A program made the position numbers and the translations under genes. A model generated the notes under the pieces. That model made no database searches. It was not told the origin of the DNA and saw nothing but the letters and a program-made list of their open reading frames with translations. From Lichtheimia corymbifera B2541 (lineage: Eukaryota; Mucoromycota; Mucoromycetes; Mucorales; Lichtheimiaceae): a DNA stretch of 64,000 nucleotides. Within the stretch, counting starts at the first letter, position 1, and each line of letters begins with the position of its first letter. Below, one piece after another: positions 48,190 through 58,864 of the stretch. The stretch covers positions 62,001 to 126,000 of the forward strand of contig JNEU01000734.1 in the NCBI GenBank assembly GCA_000697475.1. Reading direction: 5' to 3'.

Positions 48190-49140
48190 CATTCCCATCC
48201 ATGATTCCAAATCAGTTGCTGCATGTTTTGTCTCGAGTATCCGCATTCATCCACAGTGCGTCAAAGATATTGTAAGCCATCTTTGTCATTCCCATCCGAT
48301 CCACCATCACCCTCTGCCGTATGTATTCGCGTGATATGATCCATCCTTCCTGTTGACGACGTCCCAAGCAGCCAATGCACCATTCCGAACTTGTTCAGCA
48401 CTGCATTTGATCCCATCCATCCATCATAACCATTGCAAATCTAATATTGCTGCTGATATGCTTCCTTTTCCATCCGGCCTCAGGTCAATCCTTGATAGGT
48501 CATTTTCCACTGCAACTCGACCAGGTGAGATTGCTTGTGTTGTGTATATTTGCAAGTTGATATGGCATCATCCATTGGAATATGTGTGTATTGAATCAAG
48601 TTGCTACATGTCAATTAAACAGCCTCTATACAACGGCTATCTGCTGGTTCATGTGAAAAGGTTGTAATACAAGTTGCTGCAAGTAAAGAATGCTGTTTGA
48701 GACAATGGAATAAGACCTTTCTAGTAGTATTTCGTTTGGTGGTGTAGAGGAGTGAGCAAGAACGAGTGTTGCAGTAGAGTGACAAGGTTGTGAACGCTGT
48801 TCGAGATAATAGAGTAAAGACCTCGCTAATAGCAACCGCTGGAATGAATGCTGTTACGTTTGATTGTCGTTGAAGAGTGTACAAGAGAAGGTGGAGTGTC
48901 AAGAAGCGCGGGTGTTGTAGTGGGGGTGCACACGCCATGGACTTGCCATTCAGTCAAAGACAATCGAATCAATACAATCGTAGGGTTGACATTGATGGGT
49001 TGAAGCAGGACAATCGTTGCATGGAGGTAGTTGTAGTTGAATGGGGCAACAGTTGACAATAGGAAGAAAGAGGGAAGAAGCTGCAAGTGGAAGAGCCGGA
49101 AATTAAAGTTGGTTCAGCTGTCAGGCATATTCATGCACAC
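48190..49140 (-). repeat. Repeat family A, copy 4
   Basis: Aligns to copy 1 along most of its length (GACCTCGCTAATAGCAACCG, TGATGGGTTGAAGCAGGACA, GAATGGGGCAACAGTTGAC). Its frames are broken by several stops and indels. Family B follows without a gap, as in copy 1. Confidence 0.7.
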
Positions 49141-50295
49141 TGTAAATTGATCCATGACCCTGATTGCCTCTCTTGAACCTGTAATTTTCACACAAGATGC
49201 TCTAGGACATGCTGATCAACTTTGTCTTAATAACGAGCCCACACTTCATTTAAAAATTTTGAATGGGAGAGCATAATGTGGGATTGACTATAACGGATGG
49301 AAATTGGGAAAGCGCCGGATTTATGAAAAAGTCATTTAGTATGTAGTTCCTTGGGATTCCCTATTTCGAACATGAAACTTGGTATGAAGGTTCTCTGAGT
49401 CATGATGATCAACTACATTCATTTAAAAATCGCATACTTCATTATGATGTTTCAATGAATCGGGCGGCCCAAATTTAGGGGGGACCATGGACGGACGGAA
49501 CGCAAGTAGGGTGCATAGTGCACCCCCCCGCCGTTGCCCTCCTCCATCGTGAAACTTGGTCAGACGCGTGGGCTTCGACATGCTGAACAGCTCCATTCAT
49601 TTAAAAACCATATGCTTCATTGTGAGAAATAAAATGGGCGCGTCGGAAACGAATGGGAACATATGTAGGTTGAACGGCCCCATGACTCGAGATCCTCTTT
49701 CTCAAAGATGAAACTTTCACACAAGATGCTCATGGACATGCTGATCGATTTCGTTCTCATAAAGTCCTCATGTTTCATTTGAAAATCTTGAATGGGAGGA
49801 TATAATGTGGGGTTTACTATGTCGGACGGAAATTCCGTACCCGTCCAAATTCATGAAATGTCAAATAGTATGCATTACCTTGAGGTTGCCCACATTGAAC
49901 TTGATACTTGGTACGATGGTTCGCTGGATCATACCGATCAATTCCATTCATTTAAAAACTGCACATTTCATTATGATGTTCTTATGAATCGGGCGGTCCA
50001 ATGTAATAGAGACAATGGACGGAGGGCCTACTGTCCCGAAGTTGCCCACCTCGAACTCGAAAATTGGTTAAGAGTTGCTCTCGGATACGCTGATCAACCT
50101 TGCTGTAATAAAGACACCATGGTTCATTATGACAATGACAACTATGAATGGGAGCGTCCGACGATGAACGGAGGGAACATTAATCCCAAGCCAGCTTATA
50201 CAGAGGTATCTCTTTCCGTAAATAGATATGGACAAAGGAAAGGAATTCAAATCCTTGCAAAGATGATTGAAATGTGGTTGTGTAAAGGTGTGTAA
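49141..50295 (+). repeat. Repeat family B, copy 3, longest module series
   Basis: Six or more modules, with cores near 49185, 49365, 49545, 49710, 49890 and 50050, i.e. a period of about 165-180 bp. The last three lie in or beside one open frame ending at 50295 (DTWYDGSLDHTDQFHSFK, then ENWLRVALGYADQPC). This is the only place where two successive modules are read through together. It ends about 145 bp before POP3. Confidence 0.7.
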
Positions 50296-50440
50296 GTTTA
50301 TTGTAAGACTACTATTTCATTTGTAGTGCTAAGTCATTCAACTGGAATCAAGTTTGGGATGTGCTGTGTGCATGGATTTGGTGTCCACCTCTTTGTGTTC
50401 CGCTGATTTTGGCAAGTGCCAACACTTTTTACCCGACAAC

Positions 50441-51331
50441 ATGTCTGCTACACAACACACGGGCGAGAGTATACGAAGCGAAGCCATAGCACGACGAAAA
50501 GTATATAAGAACGTAATCGATTCTCCCTTTGCATTGAAATGGTATGTATGCACCTACTTGAGATCGACCAACTTCGTGCTGATTGTCCTTCTCTTTGATC
50601 GACAGGCCTGCTGTGTCCAGCGATCTCAACGAATCGATCCTCGATAACTTGATAAAGTAGGTGACAAAAAAAGTGCCTTTGTCGTTATATTTATACTTGT
50701 TTGTTTAGAGTTCTGGAACCTATTGGCCAACATCGACGAGTTATTGCTGAATCCAAACGCAAAAAGCAAAAGGGGGATGATACCACTACTACCACAACAC
50801 CAGGCTATCCGGATATTCATCAACGTGTATGCATTGGAATCAATGATGTGACCAAGTTACTCGAGAACGCTATCCAATCCAAAACCAAGAGACCAAACAC
50901 AGCCATCTTTGTATGCAAACGCGACATGAAGCCACCTCATTTATGCTCCCACTTGTTGACAATGGCTCCCTTGACCAGCACCAAGATAGTCAGTTTACCT
51001 CAGGGCGCAGAGATCAAACTTGCAAAGGCGCTTGGATTACAACGTGCTTCATGCATTGCTGTCGATGTAAGTATATACAGAGATGATTGGGACGCATCGT
51101 TGATATATCCATGATTAGATTGTGGAGGGAAAAGAAGAGCGATTGCGACTGGATATGGATGAAGTGCCTGCAGTGGATGCACCTTGGATTACGGGTGATG
51201 GAGGGTATCAGCCAACCAATATCAAGGTTTTGGAGACGTCTGCACCTATCAAACCAAAGAAACGACCAGCACCACCCATATCAAATGATAATCAGCAACA
51301 GCAACCATTGGGGAAGAAGGCCAAGCGATAG
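50441..51331 (+). CDS. POP3: RNase P/MRP subunit Pop3
   Basis: Four exons: 50441-50541, 50606-50656, 50709-51066, 51119-51331; 240 residues. Pop3 is the fungal counterpart of human Rpp38, an L7Ae-fold protein of the RNase P and RNase MRP particles that mature tRNA and rRNA. Supporting segments are KVYKNVIDSPFALKWP near the start, INDVTKLLENAIQSK, TAIFVCKRDMKPPHLCSHL, LPQGAEIKLAKALGL and RASCIAVD, which trace the L7Ae-type sheet and helices. The C-terminus is Pro- and Lys-rich and ends with KKAKR, a likely nuclear signal. Confidence 0.85.
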
Positions 51332-53520
51332 ATCTAATCTTTAAATCTTCAATACATATATACTCTATTTACATCCTAGCGATTGATCTTATTAATATGA
51401 TGACAAGCGGCTATGTAGGGCGGTGTGTAGTAAAATTGTCATTTTTCTTTAACCCCTTGTTCCTCATGTGCTGACCCACATTTTCTTTTTTCTCGTGTTA
51501 CACGAGTTACAGATAAAAAATGGGCAACGGCGCGCCACTTTATCTCACACGCACGTGCCAATGTTCATGCATAAACAATGGCTTTTTTTTTTTGCTACAT
51601 GGCCATACGGGCCTAGATGTAGAAATAGACATTTTCCCTCACTGGTCGGGATAATCTCTGTTTTTGTGTTGACCCCATACACGATCCCTTTTTTGGTGCA
51701 GGAGTCTGGGATCCATGATTCGATAATGACACGCCACCCTTATCTCCTCTCCCATGAACCACTGCATCCTGCTATGTGGGTCTAGGATCAGACAATGACA
51801 CGGTGTCTTTATTCTTGCTATCGGGTGCTCATATTCCTTTGCCCTACTCAATGAGCTATGGAACCATACATCAGAAATGATACGCCATATACATACCCCG
51901 TGCAATAGCTTGTGTTTCTACGCGGAGTCATGTGGTCGAGATGTAGATTTCTACATTTCTCTTCGCTGCTCGGGACTATTTTGTTTACATACTTACCCCC
52001 CAATCACTTTTTGTGCATGAGTCTAATATCCATGAGTTAACAATGGTACGCCATTCTTATCTTCTGCTCTGTGAACCAATGCATTCCTTACACCTGGCTA
52101 TCTGGGCCGAGAATCAGACAATGACACGCTATTTTTTTGTTGCTGTTCAGGTACTTGCATCCCTTTTCCCATGGTCAATGAGTCAAGAATCCATGGGCCT
52201 AGATGTAGATGTAAACATTTCCTCTTTTTTCTCTCGCTACTGGGATAATCTTTGTTTATGTGTTGGCCCCTCTACGATCCTTTTTCCCGTGCATGAACCT
52301 GGAATCCATGATTCAACAATGACACACCACCCTTATCTCGTAGCTCCGTGAACCAATGGATTCAAGCATCAACAATTGTGTTTCTTGTTGGGATCCTGTG
52401 TTTGTGGGGAGGGTTAGATTGGCCCCTAGATTTTGACACAATGTATTTTTTTCTTGGCATCCTTTGATTCATGCAGTGACCTGTGCACATTCCCGTAACG
52501 CCTTGACGCCAATCGTTTGTGGATCTACAATGGCATACCCTTCCGATATATCCTTCTCACCAAGCAATGGTGGATTATCAATAACGTTTTCTTCCTCCAA
52601 CATGTGGTCATTGGAGACACTTCCCTCTCCCTTTTGTCACTCGTGATACTTTTGGATTCATGCATTATTCCCGTAATGTCCCATTGCTTATCTCCTCCTC
52701 ATACACCAATAAGGGATCAACAATGACACTTTTTTTTATTTGTACACGCGACCATGTAGGTCGAGGCATACTTTTCGACTCATGTTGTCTCTCGCTTGTC
52801 ACTCGTGATGCTCTTGAATTCATGCATTCATCCCCAACAAATGTCATTTTTACCCTTATCTTGTGCTTCTACGAGGGATCCGATAGGTGCGATAAAGTTA
52901 ACTCATTGTTTTATTTTTCTGTACCCTCACATGCTTGTGGGATGACGCATGAATGAGTGAATGTGTTTTTTCGTAGCCATCCATGGGATCGTGCCCATTG
53001 AGAAATGATGCATGAATGTATGAATTTGCTTTTGCAGCCTCACATGGGATCGCGCTCGTTGAGGAAACGACGCCCGCGTTAGAGACATCCACCTGATGTT
53101 GGTGCAGCTGCCATCAACAACCCGGTTTTCTTTAGACATCCCCATGCACTTCTATCACACTGAATCATGCAATAATTTTAATGAAATGTCATTCAGGCTC
53201 ATTCATCGTTGTTGATAGCTGCTATATTCTTAAAACGAATTCGATTTATTAACGATAAGGAAAGGACAAATAATCAGCAAACGTAAATCTGATGCGTCAT
53301 TGTGATGTAGGGGAAAAGGATCCTATCATTTGGCCACTTGCAAAAAAAGCGCACGCGTAGAGAGGAATATGGGGGAGCAAACAATGGTTCCAATTTAGTG
53401 CGTCATTGTGATCCGAGAAAAAAGATCCTTCCTTTGAGAATGTGAAAAAGAACGCCCGTGTATGAGACATCCACCTGATGTTGATGTCATAAAGGAGTTC
53501 TGGATCCTCGTTATCTTTTC
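51332..53520. other. Gene-free region of degenerate repeats
   Basis: No gene. Between 51605 and 52345 three diverged tandem units are visible (GGGCCTAGATGTAGA at 51609, GTCGAGATGTAGATT at 51932, GGGCCTAGATGTAGATG at 52196; each followed by a ...TCCATGATTC...CAATGACAC stretch). At 53082 and 53464 an exact 20-nt direct repeat begins GAGACATCCACC. GCGTCATTGTGAT occurs at about 53295 and 53400. Confidence 0.55.
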
Positions 53521-53560
53521 TACTTGGATCTACTCCTTTCCATTTTCACAGCCCCAACTC

Positions 53561-54395
53561 TATATAAGCATGATTTGACGCGAACCATTTTCCATCACTT
53601 TCTTCTCGCTCTTCTCTCTTCTCTATACAATCTTACTCTCTTGCTCTATGTATTGCTCTATCACGAAGCGCTGTTCTTACAATCAAGCCTTGCTGTTACT
53701 CTCCAAGACTGCTGTAGCCCTCTACTATCGCTCGGTGGTCCTTGCTATTACTTGCAGTTGTGGGTGTCATGTTCTTTGATCCATGGTCCTTGCTCTTGCC
53801 ATACTGTGTCATTGGGTCTGACAACATGCAGGCGTTATCTTTTCTGGTGTTATTGTCATCAAGTGAAGGATTCTTTCTGCTCGAGTCGACGGTCAAGTTC
53901 CTTGTTCATGGTCCATGGCCAAGATGGTGGTCAAGTTCCTTGTTCAGCAAGGGTTGTTCTTATTTATTATTTATTCGGTGTCCCTCGTCTCCACTCGCCT
54001 CCGCCTTTCCCCTTTCCCCCCTGTATCCATCCCCTCCCAGCAAGGTAAGTCTGTCAAGTTTGGATCTTGATGTATGATTTATACTGACATCTTGCAATAG
54101 CAGAGAACATAGACAACGGCACAGCCATCCACGACCCCCCTACGCTAACCACGTAGAGGGGGTCGGAGCCGGGTTTATCCCGGCGTTCTCTGCTTGCTGG
54201 GTCAAGTGGGGGTAAGTAATGGTATTTGGGTATTGTGATCTTTCATTATTGATACTAACAACCTTCTTTTACTATGGTTCTTCTTCTGTGATCTCTTTGG
54301 TCTTTGTTTCCTTTTTGGTTATCTTTTATTCCTTTTGTGGATTACTTCATCTTATCTACATTCAATTATTTTAATAATAAAGATGATATGCACGT
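53561..54395 (+). ncRNA. Candidate spliced structured transcript
   Basis: TATATAAG at 53561, then a CT-rich leader. An intron-like segment runs 54045-54100 (CAAG|GTAAGT ... TACTGAC ... CAATAG|CAG). Joining its flanks makes CCCAGCAAG+CAGAGAAC, whose exact reverse complement GTTCTCTGCTTGCTGGG lies at 54185-54201. Inside that stem are a 12-bp hairpin with one bulge (54133-54164) and a 6-bp GC hairpin (54168-54184). A second donor GGGG|GTAAGT follows at about 54211, a perfect TACTAAC branch site at 54253 and AATAAA at 54376. No convincing protein is encoded: the two long frames here start without ATG and are low-complexity. It could instead be a structured leader of a retroelement or an mRNA. Confidence 0.45.
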
Positions 54396-54714
54396 TCCTG
54401 CATTGGTTGTACAGTAATTGTAGCACAGAGATAGGATGTTGTCTTGTAAGTAATAAACGATCGAAAGTAATGGGGCAGTTCCACGAGTAAAAGCTAGTGT
54501 ATAATGCTTTATTGTATAGTTGCTATGATAACCTTGTCTTGGATCATATAATCGATCCCACAAATGTGGCTCGATCTGGTCGAAAGTAGGACCTATCTTC
54601 TCTCAGCTGAATCACTATTTATCGTCTCCGCTGTTATAGCATTGACGGCGACATTGACTGCTGCAGCATTCCTCTTCTTCTTTTCTTTCCCACAACTCTC
54701 TTTGTTTCCAAGCC

Positions 54715-55735
54715 ATGACAGCCACTATCACTGAAGCCACTTACACCTCCACTGCTGAATATCTCAAGCAACGTATCCCAGAGCACTTTAAGAACGCTCG
54801 TCTTGGCATCATTTGCGGATCAGGTCTTGGTGGTCTTGTTGACACTATCGAGCAATCGTCCAAGATTGAAATCCCTTACAACGAGATTCCTGGCTTTGTC
54901 ACCAGTACTGGTAAGTCATATTCAAAAGGGGGTTCTTCTGAGGATGCAAGTTGTTAACATTGGATCTATAGTGGCTGGTCACTCTGGCAAGATGGTGTGG
55001 GGTTACTTGGGTGAATCACGTACGCCTACTATCTTCATGGTGGGTCGCTGCCACTTTTACGAAGGCTACACCGTTCAAGAATGCACTTTCCCTGTTCGTG
55101 TAATGAAGCTTTTGGGTGTCGAAGTCCTTGTCGTTACCAATGCATGTGGTGCCCTGAACCCATCCTTCAAGGTCGGCGATGTGATGATCATCAATGATCA
55201 CTTGTCTATGGCATCTCTTGTTGCTCAGAACCCATTGAGAGGTCCCAACATTGAAGCATTCGGTCCACGTTTCCCTGCCGTGTCGGACGCATACACTTAT
55301 GCTTTGCGCAAGCTTGCTTTCAAGGCTGCTTTTGAGACTGGTATCGGCAAGGATGACATTCACGAGGGTGTTTACGGCTATACCTCTGGTCCTCAATATG
55401 AAACTCGTTGTGAAGCTCGTTTCTTGGCTTCCATTGGTGCTGATACCGTTGGTATGTCCACTGTTCACGAGGTGTTGGTGGCTCGTCATGCTGGCATGAA
55501 GGTTTTGGGTATTTCTCTCATCACCAACCCCGTCGTCACTGCAAGAGGAAAGGATGCCAAGAAGGAAGTTATGAATGAAATGGGTCTTGATTCAGTGGTG
55601 GATGATGGTATCGATACCGATCTTATGACTGCCAACCACGAGGAGGTCTTGGAAACTAGCGCACGAAGAGCTGAAGATATGCAACGTATGGTCAAGCGAT
55701 TTGCTGATATCTGGGCAAAGGAGAACAGCCAGTAG
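54715..55735 (+). CDS. PNP1: Purine nucleoside phosphorylase
   Basis: Two exons: 54715-54910 and 54972-55735; 319 residues. It phosphorolyses inosine and guanosine to base plus ribose-1-phosphate in purine salvage. It is of the trimeric PNP type: phosphate site IICGSGLGGLVD and GHSGK, then FMVGRCHFYEGYTVQE, LVVTNACGALN, the base-binding Glu in GPQYETRCEARF, MSTVHEVLVARHAGM, and the base-contacting Asn in ISLITNPV. It is complete, with no odd residues noted. It converges on the Zn2Cys6 gene with about 300 bp between stops. Confidence 0.97.
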
Positions 55736-56033
55736 ACATCCATGTACTATTACTATTACAATTCCCCCCATACAAGTAAATACATTTCTTTACATTGCAG
55801 CATCCTGTTTCAGAGTATATTCGGTTACACATTTTATCTGGTGCATTGTGTGTGATGAAAGAAAAAAGTCCGCAACAATGGGGATATGCTATAGATGTTT
55901 TGTATTAAAGGGATGGGTCATTCATAACCAAGATGGTGTACATGATCATGATGGCTTTTTTTGTGACAGGAGATAAGGAAACGTGAGAAAAAGAAAGCAG
56001 CATGGAATAAGGAAAATGGAAATAAATGCGAAG

Positions 56034-57134
56034 CTAATCGTCTGATTTGCCTTCAACATCTTTCTTTTTGTTGTTGTTGTTACTACTGTTGTCGTTTTGC
56101 TTAAGAGCTGCTGTGCACAATTGGGTGAGTCGTTCAAATCGTGTAGCATCCTCATCTTGGGCAGAATCAGGTGAGGAAGTGCCAGATGAAGTGGATGCAT
56201 CTGGCACGGCTGTTGTAGCATGCTTGTCTTCTGTTTCATTTGCTGACTTGTCATCCTTGCCGGTGTTGGATTGATCCTTGTGTTGTGTATCACCATTGCT
56301 TGGGACAACCATGGGATATTCCAAAGATGATGGATACACCGCGCCCACAACAAAAGAATTGGGATTGGACATGACTTGTTCTTTGTAGCCATAAGCAGCT
56401 GCCGCTCCCAGATGCTGTGCATATTGTTGGAGACTGCCTGGATAGCCATAGGGTACAAGTGTAGGTGGATTCACACCATTGGTACGAGACGCTGCGTCTT
56501 CGCCGGATGATCGCGTTTCTCCTTGTTCAACACGAGCAGTTTTTGCATTCTTGCCATCCTCTACATGGATATATATGTGTAAGTGTGAGGGAGAACAGGA
56601 TGCATAATGATGGGATACATACCTGTCTTTTGTCTTCTCTTATAGGGTCCACGCTTGATGCCTTTTTTGCGTTCTTTGCGCACTGAGTTGACACACGTAG
56701 CACTAATGCCATACTTGATACACCTGGGACAAGGTCTCGCGTCATCACACTTTTTGCAAGCCTTTTGACAGTTGGCTAATAAAAAAAGTGCAGGTTGAAA
56801 ATTGTGTTTGTTTCGAGTTAAAGTTGGCAAAAGGGAAGCGAGGATAATGATTGCGTTTTAGTAACAAATAAACCAATCACATTGTATTGTGTTTTGACTC
56901 ACTGCAAGCATTCTTGACTTGTTTTCGCTTTGCTTGAGGTTGGCCTGTGGTAGTTGCTTGAGTTGCAGGTGCACCTGTTGCAACAGGTTGTAACGGCTGG
57001 AGACCACTAGTAGCACTGCTTATAAGAGACGAGAACGCTGAACTCACAGCTGCTGCGTCAAGAGCGGCTGCAGACGAGGTCGATGGTTTCTGTGCATCCT
57101 TTGCGGTGGTGGTAGCGGTTTGATATTGTTGCAT
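56034..57134 (-). CDS. Zn2Cys6 transcription factor
   Basis: Three exons: 57134-56903, 56775-56623, 56560-56034; 303 residues. The Zn2Cys6 cluster spans the first intron: KNAC|TNCQKACKKC then DDARPCPRC and ISATC, giving the six cysteines with normal 2-6-5-2-8 spacing. A basic arm RKERKKGIKRGPYKRRQK follows. This RGPYKRR type is common in fungal regulators of carbon and respiratory metabolism, but no specific target can be read. Residues 1-70 are Ala/Thr/Gln-rich. After the arm comes GYPGSLQQYAQHLGAAAAYGY, then an acidic Ser/Thr/Asn-rich tail ending DVEGKSDD. There is no fungal-TF middle homology domain, and the protein is short for the class. Confidence 0.88.
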
Positions 57135-58864
57135 GTCTTTTAGCCTTTTGAGTTCTTAAAAGCTAATATAAAAGGTTGTCAATATCGCATAAACGATGAC
57201 CGCCCATCCACACTTTTCGCTCATGGATACAAGCAGCTATCGTTCTGCGGTGCTGGAAACTGACTTTTTTTTCTGAAAAACGATCTCCGGCTTGAGGTGG
57301 AGGAGGATAAATGACACCCACAACGATCCATGTTTCCATGCGAAAATGTGCAAATGGGAAGCAATTATCAAAATTAACCTACTTTTGCTTGTTGTAGAAT
57401 ACGGCTACGAGCAGCCACAAGTGAAAAAGTGGAACAAAAAGTAAAAAAGGGTGGAAGGCGCGCGTGCCATCACTTACGAAGAGCTCTGAGAACGAAATAA
57501 TAACTCAGCCATGATTTCATTGGATGCGTAGTTACACTCCGTACGATGCTAATGTCATAATGCCCCCCTTTCCCCCGAATGTTACCAGCATGCTCAAGAA
57601 TGTGATCCTCGTCTCAGCAGTACTGCATCAATCCACGTATCTTTATCAACATAAAATGAGTCCCAGAATAATATTAACTCTTTATAACTCGACCTTATAT
57701 TTGATTATTGCTGTTTTTACCCTTTGCCTCTTTGTATGCAACAATCTGTAACGCCGATCCTAATAACAAGGATACCACATTTCTTTGTGTCCGCTTTTAA
57801 ACTATTACCTTTCTTTTCCTTTCCTTTTTCTTCAGATGAATCAAGGTTCCTTATTATAAAGGCTGCAACACAATAAAACTGAGCAGCGCGGTCATTAGTT
57901 CTAATCAAGTGGGTTTATCATCCACCCTTAATATTGCTTGCCTGCAATTCCAAAGGTAGTAAAGCAATAATGATGGACACGAAGATAGCTTGATAAATAG
58001 CTTTGCTATCGTTGTATCATGGGTAGATCCTATCATGGTTCAATTTTTTGTATCTGGGTATATACGTACCTGCCCAAGTGAATCGTCGTCCTCATACTTT
58101 TCGCATAGGCCTTCCTATCATCGGGAAAGGAACGAGAAGTCGAGTCATGAACAATATCATGGTCAATGCTTCGCTTATATGTGTACGAGTATGGGTTGAC
58201 CTACATCATCTTCCATATACGTGCTTTGACGCTGTGCGAGAAATAAAGGTGGAAGAGCGCAGATTAAGCCAAAGAAAGAGAAAAAGGTGACGAAAAAATA
58301 ATGTGCCTGGAATCGATTGTGTTTCATGCCGCTAATTTGATCCCAGATATATGCAACCCAAGTGATATGTAGCGGCAGCGATCTCTGCCGGCAAACATAA
58401 ATGGATATCTTGCCTGCAAGGGGTCAAGATCGCTTTGGGTGCAGCCTCAGTTTTACAAATGGCATAAATTGAGAAGGGAAATGATAAGCAATCAAAAAGG
58501 ATAATGACACCATTTACAATAACTTTTTTTTATATTGTGGGTAACCATTACTCCATCCTCCCCCAACTTCCACAAACGTACAAGCTAAAGATAGACTAAC
58601 TCATATTGGAGCTTGAGTGGTAAAAAGCAGGCAAGATCCACCTTCTCTATCATCCAACCCATCTCTCGAGTATTATAGTAGGCAAAAGTATCTTACAATG
58701 GAAATCATTACCACATATACATATCAAGACCAGATCAGGCGATTGCTTCCTGATGTGCGAAAAAATATTCTCATCCCAGCCCACTACCATCATTGAGAAA
58801 TACAATAGGATCCACATATTTGGTTCAAAGTGCTGCTTTATATGTCTTCCCGTGATATTGTTCT
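57135..58864. other. Intergenic, no gene recognised
   Basis: 1.7 kb upstream of the Zn2Cys6 gene and downstream of ATG7. Short frames (57990-58290) have no family features. Confidence 0.45.

Noticed and set aside
49792..50295. 167-residue frame as an ordinary host gene
   Set aside because: It lies wholly within repeat family B and its residues follow the repeat modules; kept as a repeat finding instead.
53524..54077. Two long open frames (174 and 111 residues) as protein genes
   Set aside because: They begin without ATG, are low complexity (Leu/Ser/Phe from CT-rich DNA), overlap each other, and run into a splice donor and structured RNA.
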